Source: Berghia stephanieae (Eukaryota; Mollusca; Gastropoda; Nudibranchia; Aeolidiidae). Taken from it: DNA of 64,000 nucleotides. The notes below the pieces were generated by a model. It saw only the letters and a list, made by a program, of their open reading frames with translations, searched no databases and was not told the origin of the DNA. The stretch spans positions 125,163,172 through 125,227,171 of the forward strand of contig CM067443.1 of NCBI GenBank assembly GCA_034508935.3. Reading direction: 5' to 3'. The position numbers and the translations under genes were made by a program. Each line of letters starts with the position of its first letter. Positions within the stretch are counted from its first letter, which is position 1. Shown here in pieces: positions 53,946 to 64,000 of this stretch.

Positions 53946-54160
53946 CACGCATCCACCAACGCACAAACATCCAAAAGCTCAGAATTCTATTATTTCGACA
54001 CCATCTTACTCAGCGCGAAAATCTCAATAATACAAAGTGATTCAAAAATTATTATATTAAAATGATGTCGGACCTCAAAACGTTGAAGTGTGGGAAAAAA
54101 AAAAAAAAAAAAAAAAAAGAGAGCGAGAGAGAGAGAGAGAGGGGGGGGGGGGGGGGGGGA
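53946..54160. repeat. Spacer then A run, (GA)n and G run
   Basis: A run 54096-54118, GA run 54119-54140, G run 54141-54158. The sequence before it is unremarkable. Confidence 0.8.
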
Positions 54161-54554
54161 TGGGCAGTAACATGACCAATGACCTCTGCTACACCTGTAC
54201 ACGGGGCCCATGTATTTGTGTTATCACGGCCACACGTTTCAAGTGAGGTTCAAGGTCAGGTCATCTGTCTCGATTCTAAAGCCACCGAAGTGGCAATATG
54301 GAAAATGCCTTAATATGCTGCCACTCTGTACCCTGAAATATGATATCTATTCTTTTTTGTTTTAAAGAGCTCCGGGTTAAAAATTGTTCCATACAGCAAA
54401 TGTTAAATTTTTGCCAAACGCAAAGAATTATTGGCAATTCTAAAAATTATAGAACTATTTTTTACAGATTCATATAACGAGTAACTGGCGGATCTTTTTT
54501 AAATTAAGGGTAATTCGATGACCCGTTGGCTCACACTATATAGAATAACTATTT
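54161..54554. other. No gene recognised
   Basis: Nothing identifiable. Confidence 0.5.
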
Positions 54555-54605
54555 TTAGGCATAATGATCGGTCATTAATTTGACCTTGGCCTTAGGACTC
54601 ACCAA
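54555..54605. repeat. Dispersed repeat J, copy 2 (inverted)
   Basis: AGGCATAATGATCGGTCATT then AATTTGACCTTGGCCTTAGG is the inverse of 915-968. Confidence 0.55.
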
Positions 54606-56510
54606 CTGGCCGCCCTGTCGCTGGATTCATTTGCGCGCAGCTAGAGACATTATTACCAGACCGCTTATATCGTAGATGGCTCATAAGATTCGTCTTGATC
54701 TATGTAAGCTTCCACAATACAGCAGTTTAATAATTGTGTCTACGCAAATATCCACTAGTGTATATGAAAACCTATACTAGGCAGTCTGAGACTGCCAAAA
54801 GTAAGATCGTGTAAGGGGGATGCTTTGTTTATCTTATTATTAGGATTTGAAAAGAACTATTATAGACAACTTAGGCCCCTAAGAGTGTTAGAATCACCGT
54901 TCACATCGCATCAAGTTACACCATTAATAGGCCATGTTATACTCGCATTCCATGGAGCCGGGGTTTTATATTTATCCCGATATCTATTCCACGAAATAGC
55001 AACGACCATCTTCGCTTGTTAGCCTTCTTTGCCGTGTAGATCTTCAACGCCTTGCCTTGATAAGGCCTTTAGAGATGGATTTAGATTTATCTCGGTCTCT
55101 GCGGTATGAAACGAGAAATAACAATGCGTGCTACCATCTGGATAGGACGCTAGCCTATCTAAAAATACTTCCCATCAGATCTAACAGACCCAGCAACTGA
55201 AGGATAAATGGATTTAGAAACTGGGCGAGATAAACAATCGAGTGCATCAGGGACAGACCTAGACTATCAAGATCCCTGTGAATTAGTGCCGGAAAATTAC
55301 AAAGCACTTTAGACTCTTAAAAAGAAAAAAGACCCAAGCAAAAACAAACGAAAACAGAAACCTACATTTTTAAAAACCCAACAAAGAGAACAAAAATAAA
55401 AGACAAGAAACAGTTTTTTTTTTTAAGTAAACAAAAAAAAAAAAAAAAACAAAACAAAACAAAACAACAACATAAAACATACAAACGATGAAAAGTAGCA
55501 GACAACACAACAAAAAGACCCTCTCCCACCTCAGCGCCCCCCCCCCCCCCCCCCCTCTAACAAATAAGAAACAAACAAATAAACCGGACTCACGTGGAAT
55601 CCAACCAAGCACATAATTTGTATTCACGTGACATGGTTTATGAGCTACACTGCTGACGTACGTACAATGAATGACAGTACAACTTTAAGTAAAAATCTGA
55701 AAAGATGTGTAAGGAGCAGTGTCAGACAAAGCAGAACGAAAAATACAAGATTAACAAAAAATTATCCCCCAAAACCAACCTCTTAGAACTGAAGGGTCGA
55801 AGCACGCTGTTTGATTTTTATATAAATGATGTGTGTAAAGGGGGGGGGGGGGGGGGGTTGTATTTTATATAATCAAGTACTTGAAAATACACAATTCCAA
55901 AAAGATGTGGACTAAGGGGCGTAACCAAATAATTTGAAAAATGTATAAAATCTCTAGAATGCAAAGATTATCCCCCTAAGCATAATAGGAAGAAAGAAAA
56001 ACAACCAACAAACAGAGCAAATACAAAGATTGTTGGACTGAGCTATAAGATCCACGAAGAAAGAGTTTATCACAATCTCTGTAGCGTTGAACGGTTGGTA
56101 ATTATTTGCTATTCTGTGAATTAGGTGCTAGTCTGTTGCAAAGCAATTTCAGCTCGGTCTAAAAATAAACCCAATTACCTCATCAGTGCTGGGTGAACAG
56201 TAAAAAAAAAACAACCCAAAATAAACTCTAAACACTGGAAATCGATACTGGTCCATTTGCTTGTGAGTGTACTACTACCATTGATCCATTGAACCCCCAC
56301 TTGTCACCCTTTCACCCTGTGTGTGTTTGTTATGTTCCAAGATTTGAAACCAAATTAAAGTCTCTTACCACATTCTGCCGTCTTAAGGAAAAAGACCATA
56401 TATTTACTTGCAATAAGAGGACAGATACGGCCTTTTTACGGCAGACATATAACGTGCTAATAATGGCAAGAGAAACAAATAAAAACCTGGGACTTAAAAT
56501 CAAACATTCC
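54606..56510. other. Long stretch, no gene recognised
   Basis: Includes A- and C-rich runs (55430-55556) and a G run (55841-55857). A 65-codon open frame at 54825-55022 has no recognised family. No exon of GINS4 was found here despite a search for its C-terminal motifs. Confidence 0.45.
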
Positions 56511-56814
56511 CATGTGGCTATGTGGTCTCCTGGTATGACACTCGCTTTCTTGATTTGATGAAGGTCCTGGGTTCTAGCCTCACTCGGCGCATAGTTGAGT
56601 CCTTGGAAAAGGCTCTTTACTCACATTCTCTCACTGTACTCAGGTGTAAAATGTGTACCTGACCGTTAACAGCAATGTCTCGGTCGGAAAAAAAAATTGG
56701 TATTATTGCCTAACAGGCGTCATGTCTCGTTCTACATGTGTTGCTGTTGGTCAGGGACCCTTTGTAAAGCGCTTTGAGCGTGTTTAGTGGATATTGCACT
56801 ATATAAAAGCTCAA
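56511..56814 (+). repeat. tRNA-derived SINE (family S)
   Basis: The head is degraded in the anticodon-arm region (CTTTCTTGATTTGATGAAGG) and the B box reads GGGTTCTAGCC. The tail is intact (GCACTATATAAAAGCTCA). Confidence 0.9.
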
Positions 56815-57401
56815 GATAACATTTAAATTGCTCTGCTAACAATTAATGACAGGTGCTTGCATTAATACAAACCCTCAGATTGAGCATTTTGTTTGGAAGA
56901 GGCAAGATGACAGGGTGAAATGCACTAATAACATGGAGGATACTGGTTCAAGCCTGACTGTGTCTATATCTCATTTTATTTCCTTGAGCAAATTCTCCAG
57001 AGAAAGTGTAAAGAGAATTGAATTCATTTTATTTTTGTAAATTAGACCTAGTAGTGACGATGACGATGACGATGATGCAAAAGAAACCCTCAAATAGGAA
57101 ATGCAGAAAATTGTTCAGAATTTTAAGGAAAAAGAAACATTTAATTAAAGATTAATTGATACAAAAGGTGGAATATTATGATATGCATTTCTGACCATGA
57201 TTATAAACACACTCCAGGAAGCATATTATCTATCAAGCTGAGCATTTTAAAGCCTAAAATAAGTGAAAACTCGTTTATTAACCTATAATGCTGCCTCTAT
57301 TAAGGTCAAAAAATAAATTTCTACAAACTGAATACTCCAATTACGAAGTAAAAAAAACTAATCCGATCTTTGTTTCTTATTACCAAGTATACATAGGGTG
57401 G
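56815..57401. other. No gene recognised
   Basis: AT-rich. A short GACGAT repeat at 57057-57075. Confidence 0.5.
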
Positions 57402-58120
57402 TAATGTAAATGTTGCTGCTCGGAGCTCCAATAAATAAATAACAATTTGGAATTGAACGTAAGCTTCAATTTAATTACGAAAACAGATAAAATGGGAGAC
57501 AGAGCTGATGCTAAAACTGAACACCCTCACGGCATGAACTCGAGACTGAACCTCATTTAAATATACTACCTTTGTCTCTTACACCCCCCCCCCCCCCCCA
57601 ACCCTCCTGACTCCCCGGGCCATCCATCATCTTTTCCTTTTATTACAAATCAGTATCATTACTACTATGACTACTACTACTACCACTACTACTACTAAAA
57701 GTACTACTGTTGCTTCTGCTGCTGCTACTGCCACTAATGATAATAATTATACCGTCTTCCTTCATTATTTGTATTTATTTCCAATTCCATTGTATTTATT
57801 TTCCAACAAGAGTCTATATTTCACTTTCTAAACTGCATAAACATTTCCTCTTTGCCTCCCCTCTTTTCACTTAATTAATTGGACACCTTTTTAGAAATAT
57901 CTATTGTTCTATTTTAATTCGTGCTTCCTTACAAATGAGCATACTACTATTTCCTGCCCATCAATGGTTTGTTTATTCATCTTAACAACGCCACTACCAC
58001 ATTATCTCATTCATATGTAGTGTTTCATTCATCCTGTTTGTTATAAGGGGAAACCCGACACGTCCATTTTATCTGTTTTCGTAATTAAATTGAAGCTTAC
58101 ATTCAACTCCACATTGTTAT
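57402..58120. mobile_element. Element G, second locus: two separated inverted arms
   Basis: The left arm 57402-57492 (TAATGTAAATGTTGCTGCTC, GTAAGCTTCAATTTAATTAC) and right arm 58020-58120 (ATCCTGTTTGTTATAAGGGG, TTTTCGTAATTAAATTGAAG) are inverse and match G at 47.9 kb. About 525 bp of unrelated sequence, including a C run and CTA triplets, separates them. No target duplication seen. Confidence 0.7.
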
Positions 58121-58264
58121 TTATAACCAATTATATTTTATAACCAATTATATAGAAACCTAATTCATTTTGTTAATTGCTCCTCATTTGACAATTTGGA
58201 CTGACAATATTAGGTTCATACTGGAAACTTTCATTTCACTATAAAACATCCATGATGAATAAGT
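58121..58264. other. No gene recognised
   Basis: Short spacer with a small tandem TTATAACCAATTATA repeat at 58119-58152. Confidence 0.6.
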
Positions 58265-58455
<191 letters not shown>

Positions 58456-59018
58456 AGAGTTTTGTTTTTAAAAACGCATAGAATGGTGAAAAGATATGAT
58501 GACAATTGATCATAATAAATTGATTTCACAGCAAATGGCTGCAACTGTAGACTGTACCTCAGTCTGCACGCCAGACATACGCACACATTTGATATTTGTG
58601 AAAGGACAAAATATACTCATCACTTTAGAATATAGATTGAAAATTATACTGAAGGGCACAAAATACAAAGGCAAAAATAAGAAGCAAGACAGTGACCCAA
58701 CTGGCTCAGCTAGAATGAAAGGGCTTATAACCTATAATTTAAAAAAAGAAGAAGAAAAGGAATGAGGTAACTTAATGATCTGTCTGGCATTGGGTTATTT
58801 ATGGTCTGGAGGCTCATTTAAATTGTTAATTTTTTTACCATTGGGCAAGATCATTAACGGCCACCTGCTTGCCAGGACATCTTGAATTTTACCTGTTGAC
58901 ATCAACAGGCATTTTTGAATCGACTATCTCTCTTATATTTTGCTGGTAAGAATTGTATGTTTTTTGGTTTTTTTTTTGTGTGTGTAATTTTTATATAAAA
59001 ATAATATAGGATACTCAC
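58456..59018. other. Presumed GINS4 intron, no exon recognised
   Basis: It follows the donor of the last identified exon. An 89-codon plus-strand frame (58496-58765) is unrecognised. Confidence 0.45.
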
Positions 59019-59107
59019 TTGTGTCCTTATCTGTCAGTTTAGTAAGCCTGGCTGGCATATGCTTGTTTGCTTGGTTATCCAAATAGTCATCTATGCTTTT
59101 TTCATAG
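59019..59107 (-). CDS. GINS4: GINS4 exon (LxHMPxxL region)
   Basis: 89 nt, phase 2 to 1; acceptor TATTTTCAATAG, strong donor GTGAGTATCC. Residues YEKSIDDYLDNQANKHMPAR match the end of the A domain (human YLKNVALKHMPPNL). Confidence 0.85.
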
Positions 59108-60068
59108 CTATTGAAAATATTTAAAAAATAAAAAAAATAATATAAGAAGCAATGCAAAATGTTTATGAAAACCTCAACAAAAGATTTGAACTAAAAAAAA
59201 AATTGTTGGTTTCACAAACAATGTTACCTACATAGCAATCCATTAGTGGATGATTTGAAGATATGGTTTGAAATGATCAACCTTGACTGAACTTAAAACG
59301 GTCAGCGGATGCATCAATATGAATTATAATGAATATTTTATTTTTATTCAGAATTTTCCCAAAAGCTTTAGTAAAAATATTTGAAAACTATGGCTAACTG
59401 CAATAAAATTCATAAATTAAAGGTCTGGCTTCTTAGCTTTGATCTTACAAATTTCACAGATAATTGATAAAAAAAAAAAGCCTTAATGTGATCTTGAATC
59501 AATCTCAAGTTCAAAACTTAGTTCTTCTACAACTATTTCTGACATTCAGCTTTCATCAAAATAACTATGAATAATAAATAAACTGCAATTTCAATAATAC
59601 ATCATGTTATACTCCATAAATGTTGATCAATGACATTAAAATGCCATAATATTTCAAAATTTAGTGGAGACCCATGGAATGGATGTCAACTCTATCATTA
59701 GACCAAAATGACACGGCATTATAGAATAAGATAAGAATTCTCAAATTACCCTTTAGCAAATTGCAGTTCTGCATCGGATAACAAGGGCTCATCAGATTCT
59801 CCTGTTTGTGCATCTTTTGACAAGACATGTTTTGTAAATGTTTCAATCTGTAGGAAGTTGGTAAAAACAAGGCGATAGTTTTAAAAAAATTTTAAAAATG
59901 CAATAATTCAAAATGCTAAATTCTTCCATCAATGGCTCAGAGTATTCACCTTTTAGCCCATTTATAATCGTGAGTGACAGCCCAGTCCTTTCTTTGGCAA
60001 TTGGTCTTTGTTGACTCTTTTTCAACAATTAACATGGCCACTAATATTAATAATATTAAAATAATAAT

Positions 60069-60114
<46 letters not shown>

Positions 60115-60171
60115 TTAATAATACTAATACCAATAATATTAATAATAATAATAATACTAATATTAATAATA

Positions 60172-60203
<32 letters not shown>

Positions 60204-60976
60204 TTAACAATAATAATAATAATAAACAATAATAATCCTCCTGATATAAAGCCAGCTTTTTGCCTGGAACGAATATTTTATCTTTATAAAAACAATTCCC
60301 AAAACCTCGTTACAGTACCATCCATCAATCCAATGATGAAGACGCTTTATATAAAAAAAGATAATAGAAAAAATACTTGTACTCAACAAAATTGTCTTCC
60401 AAGATTTTGATCACAATGAAAAAGATAAATCTGTTATAAGATTATTTTCCTCTAAATGTCTTTTTTCCTAGTTTTTTTTGTTGGTTTGTCTTTTGGTATA
60501 ATAGCTGTTTAGACCAAGTAATTAAAAGTATGATTTCTAATTAGAGTTCAGACAGTGGTTCCAAATACTGGTTGAGTCTCGTTCACATTGACCAAATTCA
60601 TTATACTGCCATACCCATTGTACCACCAATTTTGCCATGATCCCAAAAATGGTGGCATAATGAGGTTTCACAGTATTATGTCCTTTGTTTTTCATTTTCT
60701 TATTTTTGAGAGGACTGATTAGACGTGTTTGTGTGTGTGTGTGTGTGTATGTTTGAGGGAGAGAGTGCTCAAAGTGCAATGTAGTGAAAAGTGCATGTAG
60801 TGGTAAGTACAAAAACATGAAATTGAAAACTAATGAGACTAGAGTTTGGGGTCAACGTATTTTTGATGAGCTATTATTGGCAAGTACGGGAAGGTGTACA
60901 TGAAAATTAATCCAATGAGCGCAATTTATTGATTTGTGTGTGTGTGTGTGTGAGTGCTTGTGTTTGTGTCAAGAGG

Positions 60977-61027
<51 letters not shown>

Positions 61028-63116
61028 GAGCAGTAGTAGTAGTAGTAGCAGTATTAACATCTCCATATATAAAGGCGCAGCAGATATTTTTAAAAAGGTG
61101 GGGTTTTGGAGGTGTCCATGTTGATGTTAGCGATGGCCTAATCTTGAAGTCAGTTCATATGGGGTCAGAGTACCCCAGAGACTTGAACAGAGGAGTCTCC
61201 CAACATCAGTGGGGAAGCAAAATGACCACCAAGGGACATTACAGTGGTCAGATATTATGTCTGCCTAGTGCCTACGATTGTCAAAATGACGGCCCCTAGA
61301 CGATGCCTCATCATTTTTTGCATTCGTAATTTTGTGCTGCCAGATTGAATTCTAAAATAAACTTTTTAAAAATTCATTTAATTGAATATTCAATTTATTA
61401 CTTTTTTTCCGACTTGGATGCAATTTTACGACCATTTACGACCTATAGGTCAAATTTACGACTTTACGACCTTGCTGTTCACCCTGTATGTAAACTATTG
61501 AATAGACCAAGTTGCTTGTTATATTATTAACCTCATGTATGATAATTCATATATCATGTTTATATGCTTTTATCCATTAATAAAATAAATTTTAAAAATC
61601 TTATGTATGTTTCTTATGAACACATATGCATCGAAATGGAATTCCAATTACCAAATGTGCATAAAATTTATTAGAACAGAAATGATTATCTTTCTTGCCG
61701 GTACATATCAAGTACTGGACGACTTGGAAAATATACATACAAACCCAATATCAAATAAATACCTTTGAAAGACGATGTCTAAGATAGCTGCTGACAATAT
61801 ATCGGATGCGGTCTATCTGTAAAATAAAAATAATGGTAGGGAGAATGATGGTGATTTATCAAGGAGCTAACCCTTGGAAATAAATGACAGAGTCATTGAT
61901 AAAGATTAGGAATTATTACAATAAACTTGATCTGTGAACAATAAAGAAAAAACTTTAATTTGAAATAAAACATTTCACTTCCTTCATACTCAGAATATTT
62001 TGTTTTCTTCATTCTCTCTTACTGACTATTCTAACTCTCTCTCTCTCTCTTGCTCTTTCAACTACAGACTCTCGTCATGCACCGGACACTTAATTATTCG
62101 ACCCTGATACATACAACGGTGACCATAATAGTGAACAGTTCTCACAACAATGATATTGCGGCTTTGTAATTTAGCAGTGAGAAACTTGACTTGTGAACTG
62201 TGAGTCCCGTTCTTGAATACAAGGTTACTTGAAAGACTTTAAGTTTAAGGTCATGTCAACAAGTGTATGCATGTCATTCTAAAATTATGGAATTACGAGT
62301 TTATCAAATGATAATACTAACCTAAGAAAGTAACACAAAATCGAGTTGGTTGAAAGAGAGAGAGAGTGAGAGCGGTGGATCCCAAATAAAATCTGGTGTT
62401 TTTGGTCAAGTAATATGGCATCCTATCTTGTAACAAAGTCATTGTTGACTGTGACTGGAGATGCACATTCCTCCCACCAAATCCAAGCATCAGTAACACA
62501 CTTTTTATAGTCACCTGGAACAACTACAAAAGACGTCTAATTCTACGTCATGGCACAAGACCGAAGGACTAGAGCTCAGGTGGTCGCTGGCTCAGATAAG
62601 TAAGTAAGTAAGTAAGACTGTGACTGGATGGGTGATGATCCCTTAACTTTGTCGCTTTAGACTTTACCTCATTTAATTGCACGTGAACGAGTTTCTGGCT
62701 ATCGGCAGTGATGAACAATACGTTCCAGTTAAAAGAGAAAAGCCAACAGGTATGATATTGATATGGAAATTGGATTTCACCAATGCCTTGCGGAATAAAT
62801 GAAGCATAGATAAGAGCACATTGCATAATGAAATCATGAAAATGTACAAGATAAGAGTACTTTTCAGGATAAAACAAAGAACACATCAAACAAGTAATAG
62901 GTAGCCGGTTAAGCATACACAAAATCAGACGGATATATTAATTTAAGAGACAATAAATTCAACTGATACCTCCATACGATGAACACTGATTCTGAAATCT
63001 CCCTTTTTGGCATTTGCAATATTATTTTCCATTGCATCTATCTGAGCCATCATACACTCCACTAGATTCTCTTTTGCAGGAAGAAGATCGGGTGAAAATT
63101 TCTCATTAAGCCATGC
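59019..63116 (-). CDS. GINS4: GINS complex subunit SLD5 (GINS4), four internal exons
   Basis: SLD5 is one of four subunits of the GINS ring, which joins CDC45 and MCM2-7 to form the replicative helicase in the nucleus. Exons in coding order: 63116-62970, 61816-61763, 59847-59750, 59107-59019, all with GT/AG borders and compatible phases (0, 0, 2, ending in 1). The product runs AWLNEKFSPDLLPAKENLVE, DFRISVHRME, then IDRIRYIVSSYLRHRLSK, IETFTKHVLSK, LLSDAELQFAKG, and YEKSIDDYLDNQANKHMPAR. This follows human SLD5 closely (AWMNEKFAPELL, MERIRYVLSSYLRCRLMK, LKHMPPNL). About 130 of some 220 residues are covered. The N-terminal exon lies beyond the right edge. The C-terminal exons were not found. 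Confidence 0.9.
59108..59749 (-). other. GINS4 intron (642 bp)
   Basis: AT-rich, no repeat or gene recognised. Confidence 0.8.
59750..59847 (-). CDS. GINS4: GINS4 exon (linker and helix)
   Basis: 98 nt, phase 0 to 2; acceptor CTTCCTACAG, donor GTAATTTGAG. It encodes IETFTKHVLSKDAQTGESDE then PLLSDAELQFAK, aligned with the LSPEELAFA region of the human protein. Confidence 0.88.
60050..60225 (+). repeat. (AAT)n microsatellite
   Basis: AAT units with ATT and ACT variants. Confidence 0.95.
60935..61050 (+). repeat. (TG)n-(GA)n-G run-(GTA)n
   Basis: Compound low-complexity tract in the GINS4 intron. The open frame extending from it is not supported. Confidence 0.95.
61425..61475 (+). repeat. 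TTTACGACC short imperfect tandem repeat
   Basis: Five TTTACGAC-type units in about 50 bp. Confidence 0.75.
61763..61816 (-). CDS. GINS4: GINS4 exon (RIRYIVSSYLRHRL core)
   Basis: 54 nt, phase 0 at both ends; acceptor TTTATTTTACAG, donor GTATTTATTT. Its 18 residues are the most conserved helix of SLD5. Confidence 0.9.
61817..62969 (-). other. GINS4 intron (1.15 kb)
   Basis: Contains short CT and (TAAG)5 (62596-62614) runs. Open frames in it are unrecognised. Confidence 0.8.
62970..63116 (-). CDS. GINS4: GINS4 exon (N-terminal helical part)
   Basis: 147 nt, phase 0 at both ends; acceptor TTATTACATAG, donor GTATCAGTTG. It encodes 49 residues from AWLNEKF to VHRME, the conserved alpha-helical A domain. 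Confidence 0.9.
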
Positions 63117-64000
63117 CTATGTAATAAAAATGAAAACCAAAATTATTTTTAAAAAATTACACTTAAAAAAAGCATCAATCCAATTAGATGTAAATTGTAA
63201 ATATAGCCATGAAGCTTGGAAAATGTTAAAAATATAATGATGGAGAAGGAGTGGGTTGTTGTTGGTTCTACTCTAACAGAACACTGAGTTAGACAATAAT
63301 GAATAAATAGGGCTTGCTTATGAGATGTCTGAATCTTGCTCTGGCATTTTAATTTTTATTTACAAGAATGGGTGGCTGTATCTTTTAATTATAATTGAAA
63401 TATGGTAGAAAGTGCCTTGGCAAGGTTCAAGTATTTATTGCTTTTAACTGCAGCCTAGCAGCACTAATCAATTCCATCAAGCGATAAGTAAAACTGTGTT
63501 TCAAATTAAGATTCAACAAAGTAGGTAAAGCCAAACGCAGTAGTCTAGTGAAGTAAGTCAGGCTACGTTCATGGCAATCAAGCTTGCTTCATTAGAGGCA
63601 GCTATCTATATCTGGAAAGTTTTGTGTAGAATTATTGCCATTTTTGAAGTTTCAGTCGTAACCTTCGTGTATCCAGATTGTTTATAACATTTATTCAAGC
63701 ATTTGCTATTCTCCCTTTGTGTACATTCACTATTTTATACACATCCATACAATTATCCAATCAAATTACTATGTCTGTTGCCAGCTTAGTAGTGAGCTCC
63801 TCCTCCTCTTCACTCAGAAGGACAGGACTCACTCACCCACTGCAATCTTAAGATTACTAGTTGCATAATCAGCTCATATTTTGTATTCGTTTTCATAATA
63901 TATCTTTCGAAACATTTCTAGCACTTTAATTAATTCATTTCCCATCAAAACCTAAGTGTGATTTTTAAATGTACTTTTCTCATTCTTTCTTAATTGGTTT
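63117..64000 (-). other. GINS4 upstream intron, to window edge
   Basis: No upstream exon encoding the SLD5 N-terminus was found, so this is read as intron. No repeat recognised. Confidence 0.55.

Larger units (their letters stand above)
59848..61762 (-). other. GINS4 intron (1.9 kb) with microsatellites
   Basis: It holds (AAT)n at 60050-60225, (TG)n at 60727-60750, (TG)n-(GA)n-G-(GTA)n at 60935-61050, and an imperfect TTTACGACC repeat at 61425-61475. No nested gene recognised. Confidence 0.8.

Noticed and set aside
58800-58900. Possible extra GINS4 exon (minus strand, acceptor-like AGCAG before GTGGCC)
   Set aside because: The 26-nt piece has no similarity to SLD5, and the splice signals are weak.
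63800-63870. Possible upstream GINS4 exon ending at a GTGAGT near 63830
   Set aside because: The encoded residues (ILRLQW) do not resemble the SLD5 N-terminus that should precede AWLNEKF.

Overview
This is a eukaryotic nuclear window, AT-rich and dense in repeats, most likely from a marine invertebrate. The support is spliced genes with GT/AG introns, a tRNA-derived SINE family present about twelve times, two non-LTR retrotransposons, hAT- and pogo-like DNA elements, and many microsatellites. A second retroposon family ends in a GCGCCGTAAAACCC(CAAA)n-type tail, which recalls mollusc SINE tails. A lophotrochozoan such as a mollusc is therefore a low-confidence guess. No bacterial, plasmid or CRISPR features are present.

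Two genes are supported through splicing. On the minus strand, 59019-63116 holds four consecutive exons of the GINS subunit SLD5 (GINS4), a host DNA-replication gene. Its first and last exons are not seen; the 5' end runs off the right edge. On the minus strand, 42260-44387 holds a three-exon hAT-type transposase-like gene whose 5' end is cut by a SINE, and that SINE is itself interrupted by another retroposon. Larger retroelement remains are a 5'-truncated RTE/BovB-like LINE (3392-5500, plus strand, two frameshifts), a nearly complete GC-rich Jockey/I-superfamily LINE (about 14085-17520, minus strand, one frameshift), and a LINE reverse-transcriptase tail (31735-31893).

Most of the rest is non-autonomous repeats, named here A to P for convenience. 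The tRNA SINE is at 5.7, 7.7, 22.4, 24.9, 27.9, 28.3, 29.4, 31.9, 34.8, 44.4, 50.9 and 56.5 kb. Retroposon D (about 510 bp) has six copies, all on the minus strand, two of them with clear 11- and 13-bp target duplications. Palindromic or TIR elements comprise E (5 copies), F (4), H (1), K/L (4), G (2), P (a 2.1-kb imperfect palindrome plus a diverged copy at the left edge), and the A/B family.

The most informative structures are nested insertions. (1) A 1.03-kb composite of A and B modules (23310-24340) sits inside the last bases of a pogo-like MITE (22827-24346), flanked by GTACT. (2) A 1.36-kb hAT-like element (37098-38455) has TIRs and an 8-bp duplication GTTCCGGA, and the empty site survives in an inverted copy of the locus at 40.63-40.81 kb. 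(3) Foldback element G (47942-48242) has a perfect 15-bp target duplication. Modules A and B share the same terminal motif (GTAGCCATCGTTAA), which points to one modular, tandem- and inverted-repeat-forming element family. Intervening stretches are mostly AT-rich sequence in which no gene could be recognised; they are listed as such.
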